Assembly (NCBI GenBank): GCA_905221605.1
Contig: CAJNDS010000347.1
Span: forward strand, 470,001-534,000
Direction of reading: 5' to 3'
Length of the DNA stretch: 64,000 nt
Source: Symbiodinium natans
Lineage: Eukaryota; Sar; Dinophyceae; Suessiales; Symbiodiniaceae
In this document: one piece after another, positions 10,703-23,672 of the stretch
Layout of the letters: each line of letters begins with the position of its first letter
Numbering within the stretch: the stretch's first letter is position 1
Program-made: the position numbers and the translations under genes
The notes under the pieces: generated by a model
The model's database searches: none
What the model was told of the DNA's origin: nothing
What the model saw: only the letters and a program-made list of their open reading frames with translations

Positions 10703-12060
10703 CAAGGAACAAAGTGCAAGAGACCCATCGGTGTAAAACGTTACATGCATTTCTATAGTCCTGCTCTTGGCTGCTATTTCTTTGTAGCGTTGCTGTACCA
10801 GGCTTTCGCGCTTCATAGCAAACGGCGTAGTTCGCTGTTCTTTTGAGATACAACGCACAATGCCTAAACCCCCTCCTATAAACCCCCTCCTGATCACAAG
10901 TGCCAGCGAATTGGCTGGCAAGTGGCAAGCAATCGTGTTGTGCTTGGGCTCAGTGCCAACTCTCAGAAAGCATAGGGCGGAACATCATAATTATGCATAA
11001 ACTTGAGCACTTGTAGAAGCCCATGAGCACTGAACACATGCAGGTTGCCCAATCCTGGCAACACGGCAGCAAGCTGCAAGGTTGCTTTGCATGCAAAGGA
11101 ACTGGTGCGAAGCCTGCATGGCAACAGCTGCGCGAAGGACCACTTGCTGCAAAGACCAAGTCCTGAGCCTTCTGGTTTTCCCCTCTGGCGGCGCGATGCT
11201 GCTGCTTGGGCGGCCACTGTACAGGCTTTTCGGCTCGCCCCTAGCCTTCTGCAACGACGTCGTCGCAAGCGGCGGGATGCTGGCGCAAGCATTGTCAGCT
11301 TGACCAAGGCTTGGCGCCCTCGTGACTTCGAACGCTTACCGTCTTCCTTTCTGGGGCTGTTGAAAAACTCGCAGGGATCAGGTGGAAGAAACCTGCTTAG
11401 GGAGTTGCTGAAAACTAGTCGAGGATTCGAGAGCTGATCAGGGATTGAGCAATGTCGTGAAGGCACTTCGACAACGGGTCAAGGACAAAAGGCGTCAGAA
11501 TATTGGATGAAGCCTTGAGAAATTCGAGGTGTAGTGTAGGACTGTAGCTTCCAAACCTGCAATTTGAGCATGCAAGGGTTCATAGAAGGTTCAGGGATTG
11601 CGTTGCTCTCGGTCTCAGGGTCTGCGTGCGAGACTTGCTATGCAAGAGACCGGGTGGTCTATCGACAAAAAAACACCGGCACCGCATACAAAGACTAGGC
11701 CGATGTTGCGGGCTGACCTTCTCCGCCTTTGGCCTGCTCCTTCAGCAGATTCAAAATTCAGGTCCTGGAAAAGCTGGCTGAACTTGAGAGCAGGGCGAAC
11801 GAAAGCTAGGGCGCAGGTGTGAAGACCGCGCTGTTCAGTCGTGGAAGCTTTACGGACGAGAGGGTTCGGGCGTGCGAGTGTTGGGGGGAGACTTTCAAGG
11901 GTGTTTCAAATCTTCTCGAGCTTTGGGGTCACGGCTTTTTTTTGTCGCCACGCAGTACCATGTAGACGAGCCCTGAAATGATGGGTATACAATGCTGACT
12001 TCTACCAAACGAGCTTGCAGCATATAAAGTCAAAGAAAAAGTTGAAGTAACAATGCTGAC
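10703..12060. other. Unassigned sequence
   Basis: No gene or clear repeat is recognised. Open frames at 10963-11466 (minus) and 11045-11437 (plus) overlap and neither resembles a known family. Confidence 0.35.
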
Positions 12061-12062
12061 CT

Positions 12063-12220
12063 AAGGGGGGGGGGGGGGGGACCCAAGGGGGGGGGGGGCG
12101 GACCCCCCCCCCCACCTGTATTCGGGAACATGTGGCTCTTTATCCCTGGTCCCGCCAGCCTCCAAGCATTTCGGTATGGCAACCCCAGAAGGGGGGGGGG
12201 GGGGGGGGGGGGCCCCACCC
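12063..12220. repeat. G and C homopolymer runs
   Basis: Runs of 12-22 G and one run of 11 C lie within 160 bp. Proline-rich frames across it are artefacts. Confidence 0.85.
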
Positions 12221-12239
12221 CTTTTTTCCATGGCAGCTT

Positions 12240-14288
12240 AAACCTCCGATAAATCAGAGATTAAGGCCCCTGAGTGCTGCTTGGCCCAAGAACAAACTGG
12301 TAAACAAGAACTCCCGCAAGCTCCCAAGGAGCTAGCTTTCGTGATAACTCAAGGAGTCGGCTTGATGCTTTGCCCCAAAGCACTATCAGAATGACTCTCA
12401 GAATGACTGCCTATGCGACTCCTCAAACAAAACAGGATCTGCATCTTCGAGTTGAAACCTTTTAGAGAGCCCTTCCTCGATTGTGCATGTGCATATGCCA
12501 CCCAGCGACCAATTGCGCCGCTCTTCGCCCTGTTCTTGTGAGTCGGATGTCGGCGTATCGGCTCTGAGCCCACGAGATGCCTCTCGGACGCTTCAACTTC
12601 TCTTGAACTCGCATTTTGTCCGCTGCTGCATCCCTTGGCTCCACGCAGCATTCGCCATGAGAGCACAAATCTAGAAGCGTGACCCAGTGTGGCCTCGGGA
12701 AGGAGTCGACGGAGTGCCCCTCCGAGCGGGTACGGAACTCCACCGCAGAGAGAAGTCCAGGCCATTCCTAGGCCGCGCAAGCTGAAAGAAGGAACATGCA
12801 AAGGCGCAGAAGGCACATGGCATCGCAACTTGTTCTCTCTTGTGGCTGGATTCTCGTGGATTGCAACCCCGGCCCGCAACCCAAGGTGTTTGCTGCATCG
12901 GCCGCGCTGTGTGGGCAGGCAAACCGAGATCTACAAAGTGGTCATGCGGGCTTTCACCCCTTAATTGAGACATGATGCCACGCTTCCTCTTGAGGCTGGG
13001 CCGATCGTGCTTCTGCCAAACGCTTCAGAGAGATCTTGTGAACAACGGGTCGCGTCACATATCGCGAAACAATGGGTCGCACCACATATCGTTACATCGC
13101 GGCGCCAAAGAACAAAACAATAGAAAGGCAGGCACTGAGGCCCTTAAAACTAAGCGAAGGTTCAAGAGCTGCAGCGTCGTCACCCGGCATCTGCCTGGCA
13201 AGTGAAGCACCTCCGGCACATGTTGCACTTGGCTGAGCAGCTTCCTGCTTTTGCTTGCTTTTCAGTAGCGTGATATCTGCGAGTCTTCACTGTCCCACCT
13301 TGATCTGCACCTTCTTGGACTTCCCCCGCAAGTTCTGATGCGGCTTTCGCGCTCCTGTGCTGCACCCACGCAGGCTTGCTGCTCCGACTTCAAAATGCAA
13401 GGCAAACTTGACGAGACAGCTCCTCACTTCTGGTGCCGCGACCTGCTTCCCACCATGTCACGCACTTGAGGTAGCGGCGTATCGCATCAACAAACAAAAT
13501 GTAAACATACTATACAGATGTATACCTGGCATCATGTCATGACCATAGTTTATGAGCCATTGCCGTGCAAGGTCATGTAAATCTTGTATCAGTATGGGTT
13601 TTGACACGAAGGTCCAGGAACCTGCATGCGGCCCAGTCCCAAGCCTTGCCTTGCTCCTCGCTGTGTGAACACGGCATGAAGGGCCTCGAGCACCTGGACG
13701 CCTCGCGCAAGGGATCCCGATGAAGTATTGAATTCTTGGCCTATGGGTACACTGGGACTCGATTCTAAGGTCGTACCTCCCCCACCGTTTGCTCCTCGCA
13801 GCCACCTTGCGGCCCGGCGCAGCTCCGCGCGGACGCGTGCCAGGCGCCGCTCGTCCAGGATGCGGCCCAGGTCCCAGTCCTCCCGCTACCTACCACACAC
13901 TGGACCTCCAGAATCCTCTACAAGAGTTTGTCCATTTAGTCCATGTTGCCGTCGGAGCCCTTCGGCTGTTAATGCAGAGCTTCCCGCAGTGATTGTTGGA
14001 AATCTCGGTTGCGTGCTTTTCGTGCATTTCTTGTATGACATCAAGCCTAGTCTTGGCACCCCTCGTTGCCACGGCGTTTCCATCAAAGGGGCTGGTACGA
14101 GTCCTTGAGGCTTGGGGTTGAGGCATTGAAGTGCCATGGCTAGGGTAGCCCTAGCCTTCCTTTTTCCTATACCGTGGCCCCCCTTCCCCGTTAAGGTCCG
14201 TTTCAAGCGGATCTTCCATCGCCAAGGCAGGGCGTCCGGCTTCAGAGCTCCTGACAGGGAGAGAAACCTTTTGGGATTTCTAGGATTT
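12240..14288. other. Unassigned sequence
   Basis: No gene is recognised. A short near-duplicate AACAATGGGTCGC/AACAACGGGTCGC with CACATATCG occurs at about 13042 and 13070. Other frames are short and uninformative. Confidence 0.35.
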
Positions 14289-14873
14289 CTAAAGGAGAAG
14301 TACGAGCGCAGACATATGGGCATGCTGTGCCTCGCTCCAATGCGGCGGGCCTGAGCTGTGGGGCTCCGAATGCGCCGCTGTACCACAAGTGTGCTGCCAT
14401 GTGCCCTTGCGCAACTGCATTGTGGAAGTGCTCTGGGCCAACCCCACGCGACCAGCCAAGCGCACCGCCGCCGCCTCCACGTGGAAGTCGAAGCCTTCGC
14501 TGAGAAGATCAGAGAGGGATGAGAAGGAACGTGGAGACAAAGGAGATGGGCAGCGGCGAGAGTTGGCTGAGTTTGCTGAGTTTGCTGAGTTTGCTGAGTT
14601 TGCTGAGTTTGCTGAGGCCGGCGCCGTGAGTGAAGAAGTCGAAGAAGGCCTCGAGAAGCCTCGGATTTCGCCAGGAGGCAGCTCTAGTAAAGAAGCCAGA
14701 AAAAAGAATATGCGCTGCCTTGAGCCAGGCCGCGCTGCCGAGGTCCAGGGAGTTGAAGTCGGCTGCTCGGCACCATCAGCCGGGTCGGCCGGGTTGGCTG
14801 TAACCACATCTGCCGACAGGAAGGCCACGTTGTAGGACTCCCCAAAATCCGCCCAAAGCTGCCGAGAAGCCAA
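14289..14873 (-). CDS. Unidentified open reading frame with Asn-Ser-Ala repeat
   Basis: A 194-codon minus-strand frame. The middle contains five ANS tripeptides made by the 9-bp repeat at about 14566-14613; on the plus strand the same DNA reads EFA repeats in a 148-codon frame, so the coding strand is uncertain. The segment LLSEGFDFHVEAAAVRLAG looks protein-like. No family is recognised, and the frame may be chance in GC-rich DNA. Confidence 0.2.
   Translation of the reverse strand: MASRQLWADFGESYNVAFLSADVVTANPADPADGAEQPTSTPWTSAARPGSRQRIFFFLASLLELPPGEIRGFSRPSSTSSLTAPASANSANSANSANSANSANSRRCPSPLSPRSFSSLSDLLSEGFDFHVEAAAVRLAGRVGLAQSTSTMQLRKGTWQHTCGTAAHSEPHSSGPPHWSEAQHAHMSALVLLL
14566..14613. repeat. 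9-bp tandem repeat (GAGTTTGCT)5
   Basis: Five consecutive near-perfect nonamers. Confidence 0.9.
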
Positions 14874-15165
14874 GGCCTCCCGTCAAGCGGCTTTTTCGGC
14901 TTCTTCCATCCTGCGTCCCTTTGCCGTACAAGAAAGCAGGAGCCCTTGAAGAACATGTGACATTCCGACAACGGCAACGCAAAAACAGTGAAAGGTACCC
15001 GCAAGCCCCAATGTGAGATCTCGGGGCCTGGAGCGATGGCACCAGGGGTGGCGTGGTGCGCTGCGCGAAGGCCACCGCCAGCAGCGTCCAAGAGTAGCCA
15101 CCGGGGTAGCCCCTGCCAAAATAGCTCCGTTCTTCAGATTTGTAGGAGACGGAGAAAGACTCCAA

Positions 15166-16390
15166 TGTGCAGTGTGGGGATGGATTGCCATACCCCGGAA
15201 GCTGGACAAAGATTTTCTTCAGCTAACAACCGACCAGAAGAAGGCATGTGGGGAAGGATTGCCATACGCCGGAAGCTGGACAAAGATTTTGAAGATTTTC
15301 TTCAGCTAACAACCGACTAGAAGAAGGCATGTGGGGATGGATTGCCATACCCCGGAAGCTGGACAAAGATTTTCTTCAGCTAACAACCGACCAGAAGAAG
15401 GCATGTGGGGAAGGATTGCCATACCCCGGAAGCTGGACAAAGATGTTCTTCAGCTAACAACCGACCAGAAGAAGGCATGTGGGGAAGGATTGCCATACCC
15501 CGGAAGCTGGACAAAGATTTTCTTCAGCTAACAACCGACTAGAAGAAGGCATGTGGGGAAGGATTGCCATACCCCGGAAGCTGGACAAAGATTTTCTTCA
15601 GCTAACAACCGACCAGAAGAAGGCATGTGGGGAAGGATTGCCATACCCCGGAAGCTGGACAAAGATTTTGAAGATTTTCTTCAGCTAACAACCGACTAGA
15701 AGAAGGCATGTGGGGATGGATTGCCATACCCCGGAAGCTGGACAAAGATTTTCTTCAGCTAACAACCGACCAGAAGAAGGCATGTGGGGAAGGATTGCCA
15801 TACCCCGGAAGCTGGACAAAGATTTTCTTCAGCTAACAACCGACCAGAAGAAGGCATGTGGGGAAGGATTGCCATACCCCGGAAGCTGGACAAAGATTTT
15901 CTTCAGCTAACAACCGACCAGAAGAAGGCATGTGGGGAAGGATTGCCATACCCCGGAAGCTGGACAAAGATTTTCTTCAGCTAACAACCGACCAGAAGAA
16001 AGCATGTGGGGAAGGATTGCCATACCCCGGAAGCTGGACAAAGATTTTCTTCAGCTAACAACCGACCAGAAGAAGGCATGTGGGGAAGGATTGCCATACC
16101 CCGGAAGCTGGACAAGGATAGAAGAAGGCATGTGGCCATACCCCGGAAGCTGGACAATGATTTTCCTCAGCTAACAACCGACCAGAAGAAGGCAATTGGG
16201 GAAGGATTGCCATACCCCGGAAGCTGGACAAAGATTTTCTTCAGCTAACAACCGACCAGAAGGCATGTGGGGAAGGATTGCCATACCCCGGAAGCTGGAC
16301 AAAGATGTTCTTCAGCTAACAACCGACCAGAAGAAGGCATGTGGGGAAGGATTGCCACACCCCCGGGAGCTGGACAAAGATTTCTTCAGC
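15166..16390. repeat. 74-bp satellite, simple (monomeric) section, family D
   Basis: About 16 head-to-tail units contain GGAAGGATTGCCATACCCC then GGAAGCTGGACAAAGA and TTCTTCAGCTAACAACCGA. The period measured at 15324, 15398 and 15472 is 74 bp. A GGATGG variant marks units at about 15177, 15330 and 15709, and a TTTTGAAGA insertion of 9 bp occurs at about 15287 and 15667. Because 74 is not a multiple of 3, read-through ORFs change frame each unit and are not genes. Confidence 0.97.
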
Positions 16391-18440
16391 TAACAAACGA
16401 CCAGAAGAAGGCATGCGGGGAAGGATTACCACCGCCAGGGACCTGGACAAAGACTTTCTTCAGCCAACAACCGACAAGAAGAAGGCATGTGGGGAAGGAT
16501 TACCACGCAGGGACTGGAAAAAGATTTTCTTCAGCTAACAACCGACCAGAAGAAGGCATGCGGGGAAGGATTACCACCCCCAGGGACCTGTAAAAAGATT
16601 TTCTTCAGCCAACAACCGACCAGAAGAAGGCATGTGGGGAAGGAATACCACGCCCAGGGACTGGAAAAAGATTTTCTTCAGCTAACAACCAGCCAGAAGA
16701 AGGCATGCGGGGAAGGATTACCACCCCCAGCGACCTGGAAAAAGATTTCTTCAGCCAACAACCGACCAGAAGAAGGCATGTGGGGAAGGATTACCACGCC
16801 CAGGGACTGGAAAAAGATTTTCTTCAGCTAACAACCGACCAGAAGAAGGCATGCGGGGAAGGATTACCACCGCCAGGGACCTGGACAAAGACTTTCTTCA
16901 GCCCACAACCGACAAGAAGAAGGCATGTGGGAAAGGATTACCACGCCCAGGGACTGGAAAAAGATATTCTTCAGCTAACAACCGACCAGAAGAAGGCATG
17001 CGGGGAAGGATTACCACCCCCAGGGACCTGGAAAAAGAAATTTCTTCAGACAACAACCGACCAGAAGAAGGCATGTGGGGAAGGATTACCACGCCCAGGG
17101 ACTGGAAAAAGATTTTCTTCAGCTAACAACCGACCAGAAGAAGGCATGCGGGGAAGGATTACCACCGCCAGGGACCTGGACAAAGACTTTCTTCAGCCAA
17201 CAACCGACCAGAAGAAGGCATGCGGGAAAGGATTACCACGCCCAGGGACTGGAAAAAGATCTTCTTCAGCTAACAACCGACCAGAAGAAGGCATGCGGGG
17301 AAGGATTACCACCCCCAGGGACCTGGAAAAAGAAATTTCTTCAGACAACAACCGACCAGAAGAAGGCATGTGGGGAAGGATTACCACGCCCAGGGACTGG
17401 AAAAAGATTTTCTTCAGCTAACAACCGACCAGAAGAAGGCATGCGGGGAAGGATTACCACCGCCAGGGACCTGGACAAAGACTTTCTTCAGCCAACAACC
17501 GACCAGAAGAAGGCATGTGGGAAAGGATTACCACGCCCAGGGACTGGAAAAAGATTTTCTTCAGCTAACAACCGACCAGAAGAAGGCATGCGGGGAAGGA
17601 TTACCACCCCCAGGGACCTGGAAAAAGAAATTTCTTCAGACAACAACCGACCAGAAGAAGGCATGTGGGGAAGGATTACCACGCCCAGGGACTGGAAAAA
17701 GATTTTCTTCAGCTAACAACCGACCAGAAGAAGGCATGCGGGGAAGGATTACCACCGCCAGGGACCTGGACAAAGACTTTCTTCAGCCCACAACCGACAA
17801 GAAGAAGGCATGTGGGAAAGGATTACCACGCCCAGGGACTGGAAAAAGATATTCTTCAGCTAACAACCGACCAGAAGAAGGCATGCGGGGAAGGATTACC
17901 ACCCCCAGGGACCTGGAAAAAGAAATTTCTTCAGACAACAACCGACCAGAAGAAGGCATGTGGGGAAGGATTACCACGCCCAGGGACTGGAAAAAGATTT
18001 TCTTCAGCTAACAACCGACCAGAAGAAGGCATGCGGGGAAGGATTACCACCGCCAGGGACCTGGACAAAGACTTTCTTCAGCCAACAACCGACCAGAAGA
18101 AGGCATGTGGGAAAGGATTACCACGCCCAGGGACTGGAAAATGATTTTCTTCAGCTAACAACCGACCAGAAGAAGGCATGCGGGGAAGGATTACCACCCC
18201 CAGGGACCTGGAAAAAGAAATTTCTTCAGACAACAACCGACCAGAAGAAGGCATGTGGGGAAGGATTACCACGCCCAGGGACTGGAAAAAGATTTTCTTC
18301 AGCTAACAACCGACCAGAAGAAGGCATGCGGGGAAGGATTACCACCGCCAGGGACCTGGAAAAAGAAATTTCTTCAGACAACAACCGACCAGAAGAAGGC
18401 ATATACAGGAAAGTTACCACGCCCAGGGAGTGCAGGGGAC
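16391..18440. repeat. Family D satellite organised as a 295-bp higher-order repeat
   Basis: Units here carry GGATTACCACGCCCAGGGA or CACCGCCAGGGACCTGG in place of the earlier CATACCCCGGAAGC. Four distinguishable units of about 73, 74, 73 and 75 bp repeat as a block: the same unit type recurs at 17075, 17370, 17665 and 17960, exactly 295 bp apart. Blocks are nearly identical, so they arose recently. The array ends in a truncated unit (about 18395-18440). Confidence 0.95.
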
Positions 18441-21400
18441 GAGGCCTTGTCTGGCCACTGATGCCTCGTAGCTTGGCCCAACCTGGAGCACCGACACACC
18501 AGGCCACCCGACATGCCAAGCCCCTCGCAGCTCAGTAGAAATGTTGTAAGTGCAACTTATGCTATAGAAGGGCTGTGGTTCCATCCCTGCAAGTGCCCGA
18601 CGCTTCACAGCCATCACCAGGTCGCAGAGACGATGGTCCAGCATGGAATACCTCACCACAAGTGCTTGTCGGGCCTGCCCCACCTATGACTGCGCAGACT
18701 TGAAGACAAGCCGCTCGCGCAGGAGCGCGCTCTTGTGGAGACCCAGATAGTTTCTGACGGTGACCTCTGGAGCGCGCGCCCGACCGATCTCTTATCGGTT
18801 CTTTGGAAGAGGTATTCGAGCGATTTTTCAACACAAAAGATCCCCAAAAGAGACCCGAAGCTGGGTCTCCGGGCATCGGCGCTCCGGCTCAAGCCCGGAC
18901 CCCAGCGGAACGTGAGCACCGGCACCTTGGGGAAACCAGGAGCTTTGGTTCCCCCTGACAAGTTTTGCATGTGCCATCAGTGGCTCAGAAGCGCTCAGAG
19001 CTAAACAGTGGATGGCCCGTTTGACAGCACCCGGGCCCTGCTTTGAATGCTGAGGGTTGTCTGTTCCCCACACGGGACCCCTGTGGTGCTTCCCTTCCCG
19101 AGCCAGCCCTGGGTGATGACCTTCCCCGAACTCTCCTGGCCAATCATGTGGAGCCACAAAAACCGCGTGCCCTGAATAGCATCATCAGCTGTCGGCTGGA
19201 GGCCTTGCAATATATTCGTCCGAAGCGGACGGCCGTATACCGGCAATCTCGAGCGTTGTCTTGTGGAAAAGAGTCTAAAGAGACCCCAAAGGTCCAAACA
19301 GCCCGAGCCAACAACAAAGTAGTGGTTTTCCAACGGCGTGACCACATCAGACTACGAGGAGGACAACCACTGAGCCGGGAGCACGCCCACCAAGGCCCAC
19401 TGTTGAAACATGCCACCCTCTTGCCAGGAGCCTTGGACGATCTCACCACATGAGGGCATAAGCCTTTCGAGCTGCAGGGCCCGGGCTCCCTTCTCAAGTC
19501 CACCAGTACCTCATCTGACTCATCTGTTCATTTCGAAGGTCGAAGTGCTTCGCTTCTCAAAGGAGGCAGGCCTGAGGTCGGCACGCGCTGTTGAAACGGC
19601 CGCAAGCCCTCGTTGTCCGGAGGGTCGAGCAAGAGCGTGAAGTCCTCAAAGACCGCCAGCAGCCCCATCAAGACTTTGGAAAGTGCAGCAACGGAGCGAA
19701 ATCCGGAATGATTTGGAAACAAGAGCAGTATGCAGCGGATGCACGATGATGCGCGGCTGCACTTGGCAGCGGGCGGCATCAGCATCCGTGGAAGCAAACC
19801 GACCAGTAATGGATCCGTAGACCATGACCTCCACAAAACTCAAATGGGTTGTGCTCTTTGCCGCATGCGACCATGAAGTTTTGCATCAGGGTGCTCCCTC
19901 AGCCCTCTCCCCCTGTGGCCCTCCTACCCTGCGCTGAGCCGTCGCCCAAGGAGGTGCGCAAGAGAAGGCTGCCCCGGACAATCAGCAGACCGGCATAATG
20001 TTGCAGAGCTAGAGAGCAATAACGCCAGGAACAAAATTGAACTCCAAGAGCTTCCTTGGCGGGCCGGTTCACTGCCATGGTTACTGACACCGACTGTTGA
20101 CGCCGCAGTTTGAAGAAGGGCAATCGGAAGCCGTGAAAGTGTTTCGGGACTTGCTCATTGCGATGCTCGTTCGCTGAAGTTCACCTGGCTCCGAAGCCGC
20201 GCCGATGCCAGGAGCACGCTTGGGTCATCTGGCACCGGGCGTGGCACCGGGCGTGGCACAGAGCGTGGCACGTGTCTGGTGCTTGAGAGGTGACGATAGC
20301 TGCAGACTGTAGACGTTTCGGAGTCTGTTTGGGCTGCAAAGATCGCTCTGCCGAGGCATCACTTTCGGCTCGACAGCTCGGTGCTGTGAACGAGACAGGA
20401 GTGCCCAAGAAAGGGGTTCTGGGCCGAAGTTACTCTAGGTCTGTGAGTCACTGTGCAACACCCACTGTTTAGGTACTGGTCCTGTTGAACATGCTTGGCC
20501 ACCAGATTCATGACATCAACTGATCGACCCTGTGCCTAAACGTGTTGGGGGAACATGCTGCGCAACTCTTCATCCTCAAGGGACGCTCGCTGCCTCCACG
20601 TCGATGTAGTCTGCCACCAGAATCCCCTTCAACTTCTGCGCCAGTGCCTCTGCCTAGGCTTTTGTAAATCCAGCAGCAGAACAGCAAGCTAGACAGCTAA
20701 CAGCTGACCGAAGGCCTCCTGCAAGGCCATCGTTGGCGGCCGGAGATGCTCAAAAACAGTGTCAAAGGCCTGGACAACAATTTGGACAACACCGCTTAAG
20801 ACTTGAAGAAGCATTGAAGTTGTTTTGCGGTCGAGCGGTCTTCGACGTAAACGAGTGGCATGTTGTGCACTCACGACCTGGATGCCTTATATCGCAGAAG
20901 GCCAGGAAGGATTATGTCACCCTCACGTCGGAGCTGGCAAAGCAAAAGAATGCTACGAGCACAGGAGGTGGGTTGGATGCATGCAGAGCAAGTTGGAAAA
21001 GCTGCGTGTCAGGTACGGGGAAAGGCGACGGACAGGGGCACACAAGTGACCAAAAGGAGTGTAGAAGGAGTGTAGCAGTGTCGGTCCTGCAAAGCAGCCC
21101 AAAGCCCCCTGCGCAGGGCCTCGGAGGCCGCAGCACTGCACCAACTGGCTTTCGGAGCTGGGCCGAGCCCCAGAGCCTAGAAGCCAGACTCAACATTACG
21201 AAGAACAGTGGAAGAGGACATTCTTTCAAATTGTGCACGGGGCCTTGTCCAGCTTGGCAACCACGGGCCGCGGCTCCGGCAGGGACTCCAGCTCAGGACC
21301 TCTCCGACTCTCCGACTCAAACATTCTGCAAGAGTTCTGCAGAGTTCTCTGCGCGCGCTTCAAAAATGCATGGCAGCTCCTCCGGCCCTCCGGCCTCCAC

Positions 21401-22739
21401 AGGCTTGAAGAGCTTGAAGAGCTTGAAGAGCCAGAGTGTCACCCTGGCGTGGGGCATGTCAGCCGTCCTTGCTGCGCCTCTGCAGGCTGGGCGGCCTCTG
21501 ACCGTCCATGGACGCCCCATGCGGGCCTGGCACTGGAACGACGCGTGACTCTAGGACTCTAGGTGGCGATTTGAATGGCTTGAAGTCGGAAGGTTGGGTT
21601 GCAGAAGATTCTTGTGGTTTTGCCGTGAATGGTCCCCCCATGGAGAGCTATTCCTCGTAACATCTTGCTGCTTGGATGGTTCCATGTTGTAAGAAGAAGG
21701 CATGAAGAAGCTGAGTCTGAAAATGAAAGAAGTCCCCACCACTGGCCTCAGGCCACGCTCCAAGCGCTCAGCCAGCGCCTCCTTCAGCGCTGCGGTAACC
21801 ACCACCGGCCGCGTGCTCCTCGGACCCCTTCGGACCCAGGGGTTGCGCCCACTGCGCCCCAGCAACATCCAGCAACATTACCCGCAACATCCAGGAAAAG
21901 AGGCTGAGACTACGTTGTGAGACTTTCGGGGCTTGCTAATGGGCCTGTCCTGAACATACTTGGGCGCGCGAACCCCTGATCACGAGGATCCTGAGACCAG
22001 TCTCTCACCCCTATAAAGCAATGCAACAATGCCTCCGAGAAATTCGCAAGAGAAACAGGGATGAACATGAAATTGCAAAAGAACACCGGGTCCTCTTCAG
22101 AAGCAAACTCGTGCAAGAGCACGTCCACAGCCCGTCGGTGTTCCTGGCATGTGAACGCCGGAGTGCCCTAACCCCCAAAGCCCGAAAAAACCACCCCACA
22201 AACCCAACCTTTCTCCATGTCCTCACCCTATCCACCAGGGTGCCGTCCCTCGCTCCGTTCTGGCCGAGTTGGACGTAGGAGCACTTGTGCTCGAAGATAC
22301 CCTAGATACCCAAGATACCCCCCAAATCCTGATGAAACCCTGTAAAGCCCCAGCAAGCCTGTACCGGCGCGGCTTTCAAGGCCGCGGGCTTTTTTTACCA
22401 AGACAAAGAGACAAAAAAATGCCCTCCAGCCTTTGTTTGTGCTTTCGCTGGTTTCGGGTTTTTTACCTTCAGGCCCACCGGAATTCCAGCCGATGCTTTT
22501 TTGATGTTGGAGCTTTCTTCTGTAAGTATTGTTATATCATAAGTCTGGGAGGAGCTGTGCTTGACAGAGAATCTCAGGGACATGCCAGGCAGACCGCAGC
22601 TTTCTCCAGCGACCGAATGGCGGCATTGCCTTTGCTCCAAATCATGCAGATGTCGCTACACCACTTGCTGATATTCAGGTAAGGAGTTGGCTGTCGTCGT
22701 TCTCCGTCCCCGTGTCTGTCACTCTCTTTTGCTTCTTAT
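18441..22739. other. Unassigned sequence with small repeats
   Basis: No known family is recognised. Minus-strand frames near 19528-19843 (containing ALSKVLMGLLAVFEDFTLLL), 19001-19345 and 20689-20874 (containing LLQVLSGVVQIVVQAFDTVF) look mildly protein-like and could be exons. Small repeats are GCACCGGGCGTG at about 20230-20270 and GAGCTTGAA at about 21409-21437. Confidence 0.35.
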
Positions 22740-23537
22740 TCCCCCCCTCATCGGTGTGCAGTGCCCAACCCTAGTGCCCAACCCCAAAGTGTCCCTGCAG
22801 TGCCCAACCCCAGGGTGTCCCTGGAGTGCCCAGCCCCAGACTGTCCCTGCAGGTCCCAACCCCAGATATCTCTGTAGTTCGAAGCTAAATCCGCCGACCC
22901 CAGCAACAGCGGGGCGGCGTCAGTGAAGACCCTCCCTGCCCTCACCGCAACCTCTTCCCCCTTCCCCTTCCCAACCATTCCACTCCACCTCTCCACTTGG
23001 CCTTGCCTTCCGCCCCTAACCTCCCCTTCCCCTGCCCCTCCCACTACCCTTCCCCTTTCCAACCATTCCACTCCATCCTCCTCCCCTAGCCCTTCCCCCA
23101 TTCCACTCCATCCTCCTCCCCTACCCCTTCCCCATCCCTGCCCCCCCTCTCACCGTACCCCCAATCCACCCACCACCAACAACCCTCCCACCACCAACCC
23201 GTTCCCCTGCCCCCCCTCCCACTACCCTTCCCCTTCCCAACCATCCCAGTGCATGCCCGCCCGCTCCGCCCGCTCCACCCGCCCTTCATGGCCCTCGACC
23301 CCCACGGCCCCCATGGACCCATGCCTCCATGGCCCCATGACTCCTGACGCCATGGCCTGGCCCCATGGTCCCCTGGCCCTATGCCTCTAGACCCAATCAA
23401 ATGACTTTAAAGCCCGCCCCGCGCTCCGCTTGCTCCGCCCTTCCCCCGCTCCACCCGCCCTCCATGGCCCTCGACCCCCATGGTTTCATGGACCCATCCC
23501 TTCGACCTCCATGGCCCCCATGGACCGATGGCTCCTA
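22740..23537. other. C-rich low-complexity region
   Basis: It starts with a short tandem array (about 22758-22870) of CAGTGCCCAACCCCA-like units, then about 650 bp of C/T-rich DNA with CCCCTTCCC motifs. Its Pro/Thr/Ser-rich frames are compositional. Confidence 0.7.
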
Positions 23538-23640
23538 TGAGCTTAGGGTTTAGGGTTTTCTTGGAGTTTAGGGTTTCAGGGTGTAAGTTTAGGTTTCGGG
23601 TTTCGGCATTGAGGTTGTAGGGTTTTGGGTTTAGGGCCTT
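23538..23640. repeat. Telomere-like TTTAGGG stretch
   Basis: Degenerate GGTTTAGGGTTT units, the plant/alveolate-type heptamer, in an internal position. Similar stretches lie at about 27007-27060 and, on the other strand, 36540-36600. Confidence 0.65.
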
Positions 23641-23672
23641 CAGCGTGCCATCAGCCAGACTCTCTTAGATCT

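Noticed and set aside
16705-18538. Plus-strand ORFs of 190-240 codons with repeated KACGEGLP and TTDQKK motifs
   Set aside because: They are read-through of the 74-bp satellite, whose length shifts frame every unit. No unique flanking coding sequence.
20733-21548. 271-codon plus-strand frame
   Set aside because: Low-information composition with an internal LKSLKSLKS repeat, no motif, opposite to recognised genes and overlapped by minus frames that look equally plausible.
22923-23390. 155-codon Pro-rich plus-strand frame
   Set aside because: Compositional; it follows the C-rich tract exactly.
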